From: Terribacillus saccharophilus
GTDB taxonomy: Bacteria > Bacillota > Bacilli > Bacillales > Amphibacillaceae
DNA: 64,000 nt
Assembly (NCBI GenBank): GCA_900110015.1
Contig: FOCD01000008.1
Location: 1 to 64,000, forward strand
Reading direction: 5' to 3'
How positions within the stretch are numbered: the stretch's first letter is position 1; the number at the start of each line of letters is the position of its first letter. Under the pieces are notes generated by a model. It did not search any database. It was not told the origin of the DNA and saw only the letters and a program-made list of their open reading frames with translations. Shown one piece after another: positions 29,669-42,575 of the stretch. Made by a program: the position numbers and the translations under genes.

Positions 29669-31747
29669 ATGGCTAGAGAGTTCTCCTTAGAAAATACGCG
29701 TAATATCGGTATCATGGCTCACATCGATGCCGGTAAAACAACTGCAACAGAGCGTATTTTATTCTATACAGGACGTATCCACAAAATTGGAGAAACTCAC
29801 GAAGGTGCTTCTCAAATGGACTGGATGGAGCAGGAGCAAGAGCGTGGTATCACTATCACATCTGCTGCAACAACTGCTCAATGGAAAAACCACCGTATTA
29901 ACATCATCGATACACCAGGACACGTAGACTTCACTGTTGAAGTAGAACGTTCCCTACGTGTACTTGATGGTGCGGTAGCTGTGCTTGATGCACAGTCTGG
30001 TGTTGAGCCTCAAACAGAAACTGTTTGGCGTCAGGCTACAACTTACGGTGTACCACGTATCGTATTCGTCAACAAAATGGATAAAACAGGTGCAGACTTC
30101 CTTTATTCAGTTAAGACGATGCATGAGCGTCTGGGCGCTAACGCGCACCCAGTACAAATCCCAATCGGTGCAGAAGATGATTTCGAAGGAATCATCGACC
30201 TAATCACTGGGGAAGCTCATTTTTACCTTGATGATCTTGGACAAAAGTACGAGACTCGTGAGATCCCTGCAGATATGCAAGATCTTGTGGATGAGTACCG
30301 TACAAACCTTATCGAAGCAGTAGCGGAACAAGATGAAGATCTTATGGAACGCTACCTTGAAGGGGAAGAGATCTCTAACGAAGAGCTTAAACAAGCTGTT
30401 CGTAAAGCTACTCTAAGTGTTGAATTCTACCCAGTATTCTGTGGTTCAGCATTCAAAAACAAAGGTGTTCAGCTTCTAATCGACGGTGTTGTTGATTACT
30501 TGCCGGCACCAACTGACGTACCAGCTATCGAAGGTATCGTTCCTGGTACTGAAGAGAAGATCGTACGTAAATCCAGCGACAGCGAGCCATTCAGTGCACT
30601 TGCTTTCAAAGTTGCAACTGACCCGTTCGTAGGTAAACTTACTTTCTTCCGTGTGTACTCTGGTACATTGGAAGCAGGTTCTTACGTGAAAAACTCTACG
30701 AAGGACAAGCGTGAGCGCGTAGGCCGTATCCTACAAATGCACGCAAACACTCGTGAAGAGATTTCCAAAGTTTACGCTGGTGATATCGCAGGAGCAGTTG
30801 GTTTGAAAGATACTTCGACTGGTGATACGCTATGTGATGAAAAATCACTAGTTATCCTTGAGTCTATGGTATTCCCAGAGCCAGTTATCTCTGTAGCGAT
30901 CGAACCAAAAACAAAAGCGGACCAAGATAAAATGTCCGTTGCACTTGGTAAACTAGCTGAAGAAGATCCTACATTCAGAACTGAAACTAACCCAGAAACT
31001 GGTCAGACTATCATCTCCGGTATGGGTGAGCTTCACTTGGATATCATCGTTGACCGTATGCGTCGCGAATTCAAAGTAGAAGCTAACGTAGGTGCTCCAC
31101 AGGTAGCATACCGTGAAACATTCCGTGCATCTGCTGAAGTCGAAGGTAAATTCGTACGTCAGTCCGGTGGTCGCGGTCAGTTCGGACACGTTTGGATCAA
31201 ATTCGAGCCAAACGAAGAAGGCGCTGGTTTCGAGTTCGAGAATAAAATCGTTGGTGGTGTAGTTCCTCGTGAATACATCCCATCTGTTGAAGCTGGAATC
31301 AAAGAATCAATGCAAAACGGTGTATTGGCTGGTTATCCGCTAATCGACGTTAAAGCATCACTATTTGATGGAAGCTATCACGATGTCGATTCCAACGAGA
31401 TGGCATTTAAAGTTGCTGCTTCAATGGCGCTTAAAAACGCTAAGAACAAATGTAACCCTGTCATCTTGGAACCACTTGTAAAAGTGGAAGTTGTTATCCC
31501 AGAAGAATACATGGGAGACATCATGGGCGATATCACTTCCCGTCGCGGACGTGTTGAAGGTATGGATACACGTGGACCTGCTCAGGTAGTTAATGCATTT
31601 GTGCCACTTGCTGAAATGTTCGGTTACGCAACAGCGTTGCGTTCCAACACACAAGGCCGTGGAACTTACACAATGACATTCGACCACTATGAAGAAGTGC
31701 CGAAAAGCGTTGGAGAAGAAATTATCAAGAAAAACGCTGGACAATAA
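29669..31747 (+). CDS. fusA: Elongation factor G
   Basis: Translocation GTPase, 692 aa. G1 [10 protein letters not shown]2 in [13 protein letters not shown]3 DTPGHVDF, G4 NKMDKTGAD, then domains II-V ending in the usual acidic/lysine tail. Fusidic-acid contact regions appear ordinary, though single positions were not all checked. Good SD (AAGGAG); located between rpsG and tuf. Confidence 0.98.
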   Translation: MAREFSLENTRNIGIMAHIDAGKTTATERILFYTGRIHKIGETHEGASQMDWMEQEQERGITITSAATTAQWKNHRINIIDTPGHVDFTVEVERSLRVLDGAVAVLDAQSGVEPQTETVWRQATTYGVPRIVFVNKMDKTGADFLYSVKTMHERLGANAHPVQIPIGAEDDFEGIIDLITGEAHFYLDDLGQKYETREIPADMQDLVDEYRTNLIEAVAEQDEDLMERYLEGEEISNEELKQAVRKATLSVEFYPVFCGSAFKNKGVQLLIDGVVDYLPAPTDVPAIEGIVPGTEEKIVRKSSDSEPFSALAFKVATDPFVGKLTFFRVYSGTLEAGSYVKNSTKDKRERVGRILQMHANTREEISKVYAGDIAGAVGLKDTSTGDTLCDEKSLVILESMVFPEPVISVAIEPKTKADQDKMSVALGKLAEEDPTFRTETNPETGQTIISGMGELHLDIIVDRMRREFKVEANVGAPQVAYRETFRASAEVEGKFVRQSGGRGQFGHVWIKFEPNEEGAGFEFENKIVGGVVPREYIPSVEAGIKESMQNGVLAGYPLIDVKASLFDGSYHDVDSNEMAFKVAASMALKNAKNKCNPVILEPLVKVEVVIPEEYMGDIMGDITSRRGRVEGMDTRGPAQVVNAFVPLAEMFGYATALRSNTQGRGTYTMTFDHYEEVPKSVGEEIIKKNAGQ

Positions 31748-31775
31748 TTGATTTTTGGCCAGTAATCGAGTATAA

Positions 31776-31819
31776 CTTGTATTGGAAGCGTGCGTGCACG
31801 CATGCTTCTGCAGTACAAG
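31776..31819 (+). repeat. Large imperfect hairpin between fusA and tuf
   Basis: Nested pairing CTTGTA / TACAAG, GGAAGC / GCTTC and TGCGT / ACGCA around GTGCAC-type centre. No T tract follows, so it is not a standard terminator; an RNA-processing, stability or regulatory role before the very abundant tuf mRNA is plausible. Confidence 0.6.
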
Positions 31820-31871
31820 AAACATACTATCTAATACATGAGATATTTCCATATTTAAGGAGGAATTACTA

Positions 31872-33062
<1,191 letters not shown>

Positions 33063-33085
33063 GCTGATATAACAATATAGAAGAA

Positions 33086-33116
33086 ACAGACAGCAGACGT
33101 GCTGTCTGTTTTTTTT
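33086..33116 (+). terminator. Terminator after tuf
   Basis: ACAGACAGCA-GACG-TGCTGTCTGT, 10 perfect bp, followed by T7. It separates the str cluster from the S10 cluster. Confidence 0.95.
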
Positions 33117-33174
33117 ATATACTTAGTCCCAAAGATTGGCAGCGCCAGTAAATTGTAAAAAAAGCTGAAATGAC

Positions 33175-33291
33175 TTGAAAACAGCATAAAGCCTATGTAT
33201 AATACATAAAGTGTCATCTTATGAAGGAATACAGACTTTTAAGCTGTAAAACTAGATAAGACTTGCATTGACCGCATTTTTTCTATATAAT
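33175..33291 (+). promoter_or_regulatory. Two tandem sigma-A promoters of the S10-spc-alpha cluster
   Basis: P1: TTGAAA (33175-33180), 17 bases, TATAAT (33198-33203). P2: TTGCAT (33263-33268), 17 bases, TATAAT (33286-33291), with another TATAAT three bases later. They start 59 nt after the tuf terminator and 135 nt before rpsJ. Confidence 0.85.
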
Positions 33292-33296
33292 TATAA

Positions 33297-33734
<438 letters not shown>

Positions 33735-33761
33735 TTTTACACAAAATAGGAGGTGTAACGG

Positions 33762-34391
33762 ATGACGAAAGGAATCTTGGGACGCAAGATCGGCATGACA
33801 CAGCTATTCACTGAAAGTGGTGAACTTCAAGCTGTAACAGTTATCCAAGCTGAACCAAACGTAATTCTTCAAAAGAAAACTGTTGAAACTGACGGTTACA
33901 ACGCATTGCAACTAGGATTTGCTGATCAGAAAGCAAACAACGCTAACAAACCTGCTAAAGGCCATGCTGAGAAAGCAAACACAACACCTAAGCGCTACAT
34001 TCGTGAAATCCGTGACGCTGCTCTTGACGAACACGAAGTTGGGCAAGAGGTTAGCGTAGAGATTTTCGCAGCTGGAGACGTAGTAGATGTAACAGGTACT
34101 TCTAAAGGTAAAGGATTCCAGGGCTCTATCAAGCGCCACAACCAATCCCGCGGACCTATGTCACACGGTTCACGTTACCATAGAAGACCAGGTTCCATGG
34201 GTGTAATTGACCCTATGCGCGTTTTCAAAGGTAAAGCACTACCAGGACAAATGGGCGGAGAGCAAATCACTGTTCAGAACCTTGAGATCGTTAAAGTTGA
34301 CGCTGAGCGCAACCTTATTCTTGTTAAAGGTAACGTACCTGGTGCGAAAAAATCTTACGTGAAAGTATCAGGTGCCGTAAAAGGTAACTAA
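33762..34391 (+). CDS. rplC: Ribosomal protein L3
   Basis: Nucleates 23S assembly and reaches the peptidyl transferase centre, 209 aa. It begins [14 protein letters not shown] and carries [10 protein letters not shown] and the [21 protein letters not shown] extension loop. SD AGGAGGTG. Second gene of the S10 cluster. Confidence 0.97.
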   Translation: MTKGILGRKIGMTQLFTESGELQAVTVIQAEPNVILQKKTVETDGYNALQLGFADQKANNANKPAKGHAEKANTTPKRYIREIRDAALDEHEVGQEVSVEIFAAGDVVDVTGTSKGKGFQGSIKRHNQSRGPMSHGSRYHRRPGSMGVIDPMRVFKGKALPGQMGGEQITVQNLEIVKVDAERNLILVKGNVPGAKKSYVKVSGAVKGN

Positions 34392-34417
34392 TTCACAATA
34401 CGAAGGGAGGATATATC

Positions 34418-35041
34418 ATGCCTAAAGTAGCACTATTCAACCAGAGCGGATCTCAAGTCGGAGAAATCGAATTGAACGATTCCGTTTTCGGTATCGAGCC
34501 ACACACACATGTATTACACGAAGCAGTACTAATGCAACGTGCTTCTATGCGTCAAGGTACGCATAAAGTTAAAGGACGTTCTGAAGTACGAGGCGGTGGA
34601 AGAAAGCCATGGCGTCAAAAAGGTACTGGCCGCGCACGTCAAGGATCCATCCGTTCACCACAATGGGTTGGCGGTGGAACAGTTTTCGGACCGACTCCAC
34701 GCAGCTACAGCTACAAACTACCTAAAAAAGTTCGTCGTCTAGCGCTTAAATCAGCACTATCTTCTAAAGTACAAGAAGAAAACATCGTAGTTCTAGAGAG
34801 CCTTGCATTTGATGCTCCTAAAACAAAAGATGTCGTTGCTATGCTTAATGCACTTAACGTTGATAAAAAGGTATTGATCGTTACTGCAGATAAAGACGAA
34901 ACTGTTGTACGTTCTGCAAACAACCTTAAAAATGTTAAAGTGTTGAAACAAAGCGAAGTTAACGTTCTTGACTTGCTTACGCATGATAAGCTGATCTTAA
35001 CGAAAGAGGCAGCTGAAAAAGCAGGGGAGGTGCTTGCATAA
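34418..35041 (+). CDS. rplD: Ribosomal protein L4
   Basis: Exit-tunnel protein, 207 aa. The tunnel loop ([28 protein letters not shown]) is complete, with the macrolide-relevant [12 protein letters not shown] unaltered. SD AAGGGAGG. In enterics L4 represses the S10 operon; a Gram-positive equivalent is not established. The stop overlaps rplW by one base. Confidence 0.97.
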   Translation: MPKVALFNQSGSQVGEIELNDSVFGIEPHTHVLHEAVLMQRASMRQGTHKVKGRSEVRGGGRKPWRQKGTGRARQGSIRSPQWVGGGTVFGPTPRSYSYKLPKKVRRLALKSALSSKVQEENIVVLESLAFDAPKTKDVVAMLNALNVDKKVLIVTADKDETVVRSANNLKNVKVLKQSEVNVLDLLTHDKLILTKEAAEKAGEVLA

Positions 35042-35331
35042 TGAGAGAACCACGTGATATTATTAAGCGCCCTGTAATTACGGAACATTCTTCCGACCTT
35101 ATGGTTGATAAGAAGTACACGTTTGAAGTTGACAAACGTGCTAACAAGATCGAAATCAAACAAGCGGTTGAAGTAATCTTTGGTGTAAAAGTGGAACAAG
35201 TGAACACTCAAAACCTTAAAGGTAAATTCAAACGTCAAGGTCGTTACGGCGGATACCGCCCAGATCGTAAAAAAGCAGTAGTAACACTATCAGAAGACAG
35301 CAAAGAAATTGACTTCTTCGAAGGTGTTTAA
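35041..35331 (+). CDS. rplW: Ribosomal protein L23
   Basis: Sits at the tunnel exit and docks trigger factor and SRP, 96 aa. [12 protein letters not shown] near the start and [23 protein letters not shown] are typical. Its SD GGGGAGGTG lies inside the end of rplD and the ATG overlaps the rplD stop. Confidence 0.96.
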   Translation: MREPRDIIKRPVITEHSSDLMVDKKYTFEVDKRANKIEIKQAVEVIFGVKVEQVNTQNLKGKFKRQGRYGGYRPDRKKAVVTLSEDSKEIDFFEGV

Positions 35332-35359
35332 GAAATAATAGAGAAGGAGGGAAACAACG

Positions 35360-36190
35360 ATGGCGATTAAAAAGTATAAACCGATTACTAACGGACGTCG
35401 TAACATGTCTGTATCGGATTTTGCCGAAATTACAACTGACAAGCCTGAGAAATCATTGCTTGCACCGCTTCACAAACGTGGCGGACGTAACAACCAAGGT
35501 AAATTGACTGTACGTCACCAAGGTGGTGGACACAAACGTCAATACCGTATTATCGACTTCAAACGCGACAAAGATGGAATACCAGGACGCGTTGCTACAA
35601 TCGAGTACGATCCAAACCGTACTGCGAACATCGCTCTAATTCACTATGTTGATGGTGAAAAACGCTACATCCTTGCTCCAAAAGGCTTGGAAGTAGGAAC
35701 TGAGATCATTTCTGGTGAAGGTGCTGACTTCAAAGTGGGTAACGCTATGGAGCTTGCTACAATCCCAGTTGGTACGATCATCCACAATATCGAATTGAAA
35801 CCAGGCCGCGGTGCTCAGCTAGCTCGTTCTGCTGGTGCACAAGCTCAAATCCTTGGCCGTGAAGGTAAATATGTTCTTGTAAGACTAACTTCTGGTGAAG
35901 TGCGTCTAGTACTAGGCACTTGCCGTGCTACAGTAGGTCAGGTTGGTAACTTGGAACATGAACTAATCGTAATTGGTAAAGCAGGACGCTCTCGCTGGTT
36001 AGGCAAACGCCCAACAGTCCGCGGATCTGTAATGAACCCTAACGATCACCCACACGGTGGTGGTGAAGGACGCGCTCCAATCGGACGTAAATCACCAATG
36101 TCTCCTTGGGGTAAACCAACACTTGGTTACAAAACACGTAAACGTAATAAGCAGTCCGATAAATTTATCGTACGTAAGCGTAAAAAATAA
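35360..36190 (+). CDS. rplB: Ribosomal protein L2
   Basis: Needed for subunit association and peptidyl transfer, 276 aa. N-terminal OB-like domain and C-terminal SH3-like domain ending in [20 protein letters not shown] with the conserved functional His. SD AAGGAGGG. Basic C-terminus ([13 protein letters not shown]). Confidence 0.97.
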   Translation: MAIKKYKPITNGRRNMSVSDFAEITTDKPEKSLLAPLHKRGGRNNQGKLTVRHQGGGHKRQYRIIDFKRDKDGIPGRVATIEYDPNRTANIALIHYVDGEKRYILAPKGLEVGTEIISGEGADFKVGNAMELATIPVGTIIHNIELKPGRGAQLARSAGAQAQILGREGKYVLVRLTSGEVRLVLGTCRATVGQVGNLEHELIVIGKAGRSRWLGKRPTVRGSVMNPNDHPHGGGEGRAPIGRKSPMSPWGKPTLGYKTRKRNKQSDKFIVRKRKK

Positions 36191-36247
36191 TGTGGTAGCA
36201 AGGCGGGGATTATCACCCGTCTCGATATCGCAAAGGGAGGTTTATGT

Positions 36248-36526
36248 ATGGGTCGCAGTTTGAAAAAAGGACCTTTCGCAGATGATCATTTGCTTAAGAA
36301 AGTCGACAAATTGAACGAAGACGACAAGAAACAAGTTATCAGAACTTGGTCCCGTCGTTCTACTATTTTCCCAACATTCGTTGGACACACAATCGCTGTG
36401 TACGATGGCCGTAAACACGTACCTGTTTATGTTACTGAAGATATGGTAGGTCATAAACTTGGTGAATTCGCGCCAACTCGCACGTACAGAGGACACGCAG
36501 CGGACGACAAGAAAACAAAACGCTAA
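36248..36526 (+). CDS. rpsS: Ribosomal protein S19
   Basis: 30S head protein near the A site, 92 aa. [15 protein letters not shown] at the start, [28 protein letters not shown] in the middle and a basic tail. SD AAAGGGAGG is 8 nt upstream. Confidence 0.97.
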   Translation: MGRSLKKGPFADDHLLKKVDKLNEDDKKQVIRTWSRRSTIFPTFVGHTIAVYDGRKHVPVYVTEDMVGHKLGEFAPTRTYRGHAADDKKTKR

Positions 36527-36544
36527 GAGGGGAGGCAATCCTAA

Positions 36545-36886
36545 ATGCAAGCAAAAGCTATGGCAAAATCAGTTCGCATTGCTCCTCGTAAGGTCCGCTT
36601 AGTTGTTGATTTAATTCGAGGAAAAAATGTCGGAGAAGCTGTTGCGATTTTGCGTCACACTCAGCGTGGTGCATCATTGGCAGTAGAAAAAGTACTTCGT
36701 TCTGCAGTTGCTAACGCAGAGCACAACTATGAAATGGATACGGATAACCTTGTTATCTCTGAAGCATTCGTTAACGAAGGTGCTACATTGAAACGTTTCC
36801 GTCCACGCGCTCAAGGCCGCGCAAGCCAAATCAACAAACGTACTAGCCACATTACAGTGGTTGTTACAGAAAAGAAGGAGGGTTAA
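36545..36886 (+). CDS. rplV: Ribosomal protein L22
   Basis: Exit-tunnel protein, 113 aa. The beta-hairpin that lines the tunnel is intact ([25 protein letters not shown]), with no macrolide-type insertion or deletion. SD GAGGGGAGG. rpsC follows 3 nt later. Confidence 0.97.
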   Translation: MQAKAMAKSVRIAPRKVRLVVDLIRGKNVGEAVAILRHTQRGASLAVEKVLRSAVANAEHNYEMDTDNLVISEAFVNEGATLKRFRPRAQGRASQINKRTSHITVVVTEKKEG

Positions 36887-36889
36887 GCA

Positions 36890-37531
36890 GTGGGTCAAAA
36901 AGTACATCCGATAGGTCTTCGCGTCGGCGTCATCCGTGACTGGGAATCCAAGTGGTACGGTGGCAAAGATTACGCTGATTTACTACATGAAGATATCAGA
37001 ATTCGTGATTATCTAGAACAACGTTTGAAAGATGCTGCACTTTCTAAAGTGGAGATCGAACGTGCTGCTAACCGTGTAAATATCTCTATTCACACTGGTA
37101 AACCTGGTATGGTAATCGGTAAAGGCGGTTCCGAAGTAGAAGCACTTCGTAAAGCATTGAACAGCCTGACTGGCAAACGTGTTCACATCAACATCGTTGA
37201 AGTGAAACGTGTAGATCTTGATGCTAAATTGGTAGCAGACAACATCGCTCGTCAACTTGAAAACCGTATCTCATTCCGTCGTGCACAGAAACAAACATTG
37301 CAACGCGCAATGCGTGCTGGTGCTAAAGGTATCCGTACACAAGTTTCCGGTCGTCTAGGCGGAGCAGATATCGCTCGTGCAGAATCTTACAGCGAAGGAA
37401 CAGTTCCACTTCATACTCTACGTGCTGACATCGACTATGGCACAGCTGAAGCTGATACAACTTATGGTAAGCTTGGCGTTAAAGTATGGATCTATCGTGG
37501 CGAAGTCCTTCCAACTAAAAACAACCGATAA
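36890..37531 (+). CDS. rpsC: Ribosomal protein S3
   Basis: mRNA-entry and helicase protein of the 30S, 213 aa (B. subtilis a few residues longer). It has the KH domain with [15 protein letters not shown] and the C-terminal domain with [22 protein letters not shown] 36890 starts [23 protein letters not shown]. Confidence 0.97.
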   Translation: MGQKVHPIGLRVGVIRDWESKWYGGKDYADLLHEDIRIRDYLEQRLKDAALSKVEIERAANRVNISIHTGKPGMVIGKGGSEVEALRKALNSLTGKRVHINIVEVKRVDLDAKLVADNIARQLENRISFRRAQKQTLQRAMRAGAKGIRTQVSGRLGGADIARAESYSEGTVPLHTLRADIDYGTAEADTTYGKLGVKVWIYRGEVLPTKNNR

Positions 37532-37549
37532 GGAAGGGGGAAAAGCATT

Positions 37550-37984
37550 ATGTTAATGCCTAAACGCGTAAAATATCGTAGACAACACCGTGGTAAATTG
37601 AATGGCCGTGCTAAAGGCGGTACAGAAGTCGCATTTGGTGAATGGGGTTTACAAGCTCTTGATCCAGCTTGGATCACTAGCCGTCAAATCGAATCTGCTC
37701 GTATCGCTATGACTCGTTACATGAAACGTGGCGGTAAAGTATGGATCAAAATCTTCCCAGATAAGCCGTACACTAAAAAACCTCTAGAAGTCCGAATGGG
37801 TTCCGGTAAAGGTTCTCCTGAAGGCTGGGTTGCTGTAACGAAACCTGGTAAGATCATGTTCGAAATTGCTGGAGTATCTGAAGAGGTGGCTCGCGAAGCA
37901 TTGCGTCTTGCTTCTCATAAACTGCCAATTAGAACTAAGATCGTAAAACGTGAAGAAATTGGTGGTGAAATCAATGAAGGCTAA
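37550..37984 (+). CDS. rplP: Ribosomal protein L16
   Basis: Positions A-site tRNA on the 50S, 144 aa. [15 protein letters not shown] start, [37 protein letters not shown] and [21 protein letters not shown] segment are conserved. SD GGAAGGGGG. The end overlaps rpmC by 11 nt. Confidence 0.97.
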   Translation: MLMPKRVKYRRQHRGKLNGRAKGGTEVAFGEWGLQALDPAWITSRQIESARIAMTRYMKRGGKVWIKIFPDKPYTKKPLEVRMGSGKGSPEGWVAVTKPGKIMFEIAGVSEEVAREALRLASHKLPIRTKIVKREEIGGEINEG

Positions 37985-38174
37985 TGAAATCAAAGAACTG
38001 ACCACTGCCGAAATTGAACAAAAAGTTAAGTCTCTTAAAGAAGAACTTTTCAACCTGCGCTTCCAATTAGCTACTGGACAGCTTGAGAATACAGCACGTA
38101 TTCGCACAGTCCGTAAGACAATTGCTCGCATGAAGACAGTTGTTCGTGAAAGAGAATTAAGCGTAAATAACTAA
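37974..38174 (+). CDS. rpmC: Ribosomal protein L29
   Basis: Helical 50S protein beside L23 at the tunnel exit, 66 aa. The conserved [23 protein letters not shown] helix-turn-helix is clear. ATG 37974 lies inside rplP, giving the usual length; the longer frame from 37950 is not used. SD GGTGGTGA is moderate, suggesting coupling to rplP. Confidence 0.95.
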   Translation: MKANEIKELTTAEIEQKVKSLKEELFNLRFQLATGQLENTARIRTVRKTIARMKTVVRERELSVNN

Positions 38175-38196
38175 ATTCCGAGAGGAGGTTCGCGAC

Positions 38197-38872
<676 letters not shown>

Positions 38873-38908
38873 AAACTCTTAATGCCTTGTTAAGGAGGTG
38901 CAGTACAC

Positions 38909-39220
38909 ATGCATGTTAAAAAAGGTGACAAAGTTAAAGTAATCACTGGTAAAGATCGTGGTAAAGAAGGTACCATCCTTGAAGCTTATCCGAAGAAAGA
39001 CCGTGTTCTTGTCGAAGGAATAAACATCGTCAAAAAACACGCGAAACCTTCTCAGGATAACCCGCAGGGCGGAATCCTTGAAATCGAAGCAGCGATTCAC
39101 GTTTCTAACGTAATGCTGATCGATCCTAAAACTGGAGAGCCAACTCGCGTAGGCTACGAAGTGAAAGACGGCAAAAAAGTCCGTATCGCTAAGAAATCCG
39201 GTCAAGCTATCGATAAATAA
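38909..39220 (+). CDS. rplX: Ribosomal protein L24
   Basis: Early 50S assembly protein with a KOW motif ([20 protein letters not shown]), 103 aa. The SD AAGGAGGTG is 8 nt before ATG 38909. A typical C-terminal basic segment is present. Confidence 0.97.
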   Translation: MHVKKGDKVKVITGKDRGKEGTILEAYPKKDRVLVEGINIVKKHAKPSQDNPQGGILEIEAAIHVSNVMLIDPKTGEPTRVGYEVKDGKKVRIAKKSGQAIDK

Positions 39221-39245
39221 TTTCTTCTGAAAGGAGGGCTACTCG

Positions 39246-39785
39246 ATGAATGAATTGAAACAAAGATATCAAGGCGAGATTTCTCCATCTCTAATGGAAA
39301 AATTCAGCTATAAATCTGTAATGCAAGTACCAAAGATCGAAAAGATCGTTATTAACATGGGTGTCGGTGACGCCGTTCAAAACTCTAAAGCACTTGATTC
39401 TGCAGTAGAGGAATTGTCTTTGCTTGCTGGTCAGCAGCCAATCATCACGAAAGCTAAGAAATCTATCGCAGGTTTCCGTCTTCGTGAAGGTATGCCAATC
39501 GGAGCGAAAGTTACATTGCGCGGAGAGCGTATGTATGAATTCCTTCAAAAACTAGTCGCAGTTTCCCTTCCACGTGTACGTGACTTCCGTGGTATCTCAA
39601 ACAAAGCGTTTGATGGTCGTGGTAACTATACACTAGGTGTTAAAGAACAGCTAATCTTCCCAGAAATCAATTACGATAAAGTAAGCAAAGTACGTGGAAT
39701 GGACATCGTTATCGTAACTACAGCCAACACTGACGAAGAAGCTCGTGAGCTACTTACTCAGCTAGGCATGCCTTTCCAAAAATAA
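39246..39785 (+). CDS. rplE: Ribosomal protein L5
   Basis: Carries 5S rRNA into the 50S and forms the B1b bridge, 179 aa. Conserved: [41 protein letters not shown] and [32 protein letters not shown]. Its partner 5S RNA gene is at the window start. Confidence 0.97.
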   Translation: MNELKQRYQGEISPSLMEKFSYKSVMQVPKIEKIVINMGVGDAVQNSKALDSAVEELSLLAGQQPIITKAKKSIAGFRLREGMPIGAKVTLRGERMYEFLQKLVAVSLPRVRDFRGISNKAFDGRGNYTLGVKEQLIFPEINYDKVSKVRGMDIVIVTTANTDEEARELLTQLGMPFQK

Positions 39786-39791
39786 AGGTAA

Positions 39792-39992
<201 letters not shown>

Positions 39993-40023
39993 TCCCCTAA
40001 ATCAGGGAAGGAGGTAATGATTA

Positions 40024-40422
40024 ATGGTTATGACAGATCCTATCGCAGATATGCTAACTCGTATTCGTAATGCAAACACTGTTCGTCATGAAAAACTGGA
40101 GCTTCCTGCTTCTAAGTTGAAAAAGGATGTTGCTGATATCCTTAAACGTGAAGGCTTTATTCGCGATTACGAATTCGTTGAAGATGATAAACAAGGTGTT
40201 CTACGCATCTTTTTGAAATATGGTAAAAACGACGAGCGTGTTATCACTGGTATCAAACGTATCAGTAAACCTGGTCTTCGTGTTTACGCGAAATCTACTG
40301 AAATTCCACGTGTCCTTAACGGACTTGGTATCGCAGTTGTTTCAACTTCTAAAGGCGTATTGTCTGATAAAGAAGCACGTGAGCAAGCTGTCGGCGGCGA
40401 AGTGCTAGCATACGTTTGGTAA
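40024..40422 (+). CDS. rpsH: Ribosomal protein S8
   Basis: Central-domain 16S binder, 132 aa; in E. coli it represses the spc operon. [16 protein letters not shown] near the start and [20 protein letters not shown] near the end are signatures. SD GGAAGGAGG. Confidence 0.97.
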   Translation: MVMTDPIADMLTRIRNANTVRHEKLELPASKLKKDVADILKREGFIRDYEFVEDDKQGVLRIFLKYGKNDERVITGIKRISKPGLRVYAKSTEIPRVLNGLGIAVVSTSKGVLSDKEAREQAVGGEVLAYVW

Positions 40423-40451
40423 TTCCCAACAATTAGTAAGGAGGTGCACAT

Positions 40452-40988
40452 ATGTCCCGCGTAGGTAAAAAGATTCTTGAAATCCCTGCAGGCGTTGAAT
40501 TCAAAAATGAAAACAACACTGTGACTGTAAAAGGTCCTAAAGGTGAATTGACTCGTACATTCCACCAAGATATGGTGATCAAAGTTGAAGAGAACGTTCT
40601 TACTGTTGAACGCCCAACTGACAGCAAGGAACACCGTGCTCTTCACGGAACTACTCGTTCTATCCTTGGAAACATGGTACAAGGCGTACACGCTGGTTAT
40701 GAGAAAGCTCTTGAAATCATCGGTGTAGGTTATCGTGCTACTAAACAAGGCAACAAAGTCGTGATCAACGCTGGTTATTCTCATCCAGTTGAAGTTGAAC
40801 ACCGTGATGGTATTGAAATCGAAGTTCCTTCTAACACTCGTGTAGTTGTTAAAGGTATCGATAAGGAAGCTGTTGGCGCAGTAGCTGCTAACATCCGTGC
40901 AATCCGTCCTCCAGAGCCTTATAAAGGTAAAGGAATCCGTTACGAAGGCGAATTCGTACGTCGTAAAGAAGGTAAAACAGCGAAATAA
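40452..40988 (+). CDS. rplF: Ribosomal protein L6
   Basis: Two-domain 50S protein near the sarcin-ricin loop, 178 aa. It begins [17 protein letters not shown] and has [13 protein letters not shown] and the C-terminal [27 protein letters not shown]. Confidence 0.97.
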   Translation: MSRVGKKILEIPAGVEFKNENNTVTVKGPKGELTRTFHQDMVIKVEENVLTVERPTDSKEHRALHGTTRSILGNMVQGVHAGYEKALEIIGVGYRATKQGNKVVINAGYSHPVEVEHRDGIEIEVPSNTRVVVKGIDKEAVGAVAANIRAIRPPEPYKGKGIRYEGEFVRRKEGKTAK

Positions 40989-41020
40989 GGTTTTCGTTAA
41001 ACCAGAAAGGAGTGACCTGA

Positions 41021-41383
41021 ATGATTACAAAAGTTGCAAAAAACGAATCGCGTAAGAGAAGACATAATCGTGTTCGTAAAAGCATTTCAGGAACATCTGA
41101 GCGTCCACGTTTGAACGTTTTCCGTTCTAACAAGCACATTTACGCACAGTTGATTGATGATACAACTGGTAAAACACTTGCAAGTGCTTCTACTAAGGAT
41201 GCTAGCCTTAGCCTAGAATCTACAAGCAATGTTGAAGCAGCTCAAAAGGTCGGAGAAGCAGTTGCTAACCGTGCAAAAGAAGCTGGCGTAACAACTATCG
41301 TATTTGACCGTGGAGGCTACCTTTACCACGGACGTGTTAAAGCATTGGCTGAAGCAGCTCGTGAAGCTGGTCTTAAATTCTAA
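41021..41383 (+). CDS. rplR: Ribosomal protein L18
   Basis: Second 5S rRNA carrier, 120 aa. Basic N-terminus ([27 protein letters not shown]), then the globular fold with [38 protein letters not shown]. Confidence 0.97.
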   Translation: MITKVAKNESRKRRHNRVRKSISGTSERPRLNVFRSNKHIYAQLIDDTTGKTLASASTKDASLSLESTSNVEAAQKVGEAVANRAKEAGVTTIVFDRGGYLYHGRVKALAEAAREAGLKF

Positions 41384-41404
41384 TCTAAAAAGGAGGGACA
41401 CAAC

Positions 41405-41908
41405 TTGCGTACAACAATTGACCCGAACAAACTTGATCTTGAAGAACGCGTAGTAACGGTTAACCGTGTTGCTAAAGTAGTAAAAGGTGGTCGTCGTTTC
41501 CGTTTCGCTGCTCTTGTAGTAGTAGGCGACAAAAACGGCCATGTAGGTTTCGGTACTGGTAAAGCACAAGAAGTACCAGAAGCGATCCGTAAAGCTATCG
41601 AAGACGCGAAGAAAAATCTTATTACTATACCTATCGTTGGTACAACTATTCCACATGAAATCATCGGTGAATTCGGCGCCGGCAACATCTTGATGAAGCC
41701 AGCTGCAGAAGGTACTGGAGTTATCGCCGGTGGACCTGTACGTGCCGTACTTGAGCTTGGTGGTATCGGAGACATCCTTTCTAAATCACTTGGTTCTAAC
41801 ACTCCAATCAACATGGTTCGTGCAACACTTAACGGACTTAGCAGATTGAAACGTGCAGAAGAAGTTGCGAAACTTCGTGGAAAGTCTGTAGAAGAACTGT
41901 TAGGATAA
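41405..41908 (+). CDS. rpsE: Ribosomal protein S5
   Basis: Accuracy and mRNA-entry protein, 167 aa. TTG 41405 is the start (SD AAAAGGAGGG). The spectinomycin loop ([13 protein letters not shown]) is wild type; [20 protein letters not shown] is conserved. Confidence 0.96.
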   Translation: MRTTIDPNKLDLEERVVTVNRVAKVVKGGRRFRFAALVVVGDKNGHVGFGTGKAQEVPEAIRKAIEDAKKNLITIPIVGTTIPHEIIGEFGAGNILMKPAAEGTGVIAGGPVRAVLELGGIGDILSKSLGSNTPINMVRATLNGLSRLKRAEEVAKLRGKSVEELLG

Positions 41909-41921
41909 GGAGGGAAAGCAC

Positions 41922-42104
41922 ATGGCTAACAAATTAGAAATCACCCTCACGCGCAGTACGATCGGAAGACTAGAAAAACAGCGCAAAACTGTTCAAGCTC
42001 TAGGCCTTAGAAAGATCCGTCAGTCAGTTGTTTTGGAAGACAATCCAACTGTTCGCGGTATGATCAACAGAGTTTCTCATCTAGTATCAGTTAAAGAAGT
42101 ATAA
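41922..42104 (+). CDS. rpmD: Ribosomal protein L30
   Basis: Short bacterial L30, 60 aa: [26 protein letters not shown], then [30 protein letters not shown] begins in the rpsE stop region. Confidence 0.97.
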   Translation: MANKLEITLTRSTIGRLEKQRKTVQALGLRKIRQSVVLEDNPTVRGMINRVSHLVSVKEV

Positions 42105-42134
42105 TGATTTAAATGTAAAAGAGGAGGTGCCATT

Positions 42135-42575
42135 ATGAAACTTCATGAATTGAAGTCAGCAGAAGGAACACGTAAAACTCGCAATCGTGTAGGTCGTGGT
42201 ATGTCTTCAGGTAACGGTAAAACATCCGGCCGTGGACATAAAGGACAAAATGCACGCTCTGGCGGCGGTGTACGTCTAGGTTTCGAAGGTGGCCAAATGC
42301 CACTATTCCAACGTCTTCCTAAACGTGGATTCACAAACATCCACCGTACTGAGTACTCAATTGTTAACCTTGAAACCCTTAACCGCTTTGAAGAGGGTAC
42401 AGAGGTAACTCCAGAGCTTCTACTTGAAAGCGGAGTTGTTAGCAAATTGAGAGCCGGTATTAAAGTTCTAGGAAACGGAAACATCGAAAAGAAACTTACT
42501 GTTAAAGCTCACAAGTTCTCTGCTTCTGCTAAAGAAGCGATTGAGGCAGCGGGCGGTCAAACAGAGGTGATCTAA
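42135..42575 (+). CDS. rplO: Ribosomal protein L15
   Basis: Late-assembly 50S protein, 146 aa. Glycine/arginine-rich extension ([21 protein letters not shown]) that enters 23S rRNA, followed by a compact domain. SD GAGGAGGTG. The stop overlaps the secY ATG (TAATG), coupling them. Confidence 0.97.
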   Translation: MKLHELKSAEGTRKTRNRVGRGMSSGNGKTSGRGHKGQNARSGGGVRLGFEGGQMPLFQRLPKRGFTNIHRTEYSIVNLETLNRFEEGTEVTPELLLESGVVSKLRAGIKVLGNGNIEKKLTVKAHKFSASAKEAIEAAGGQTEVI

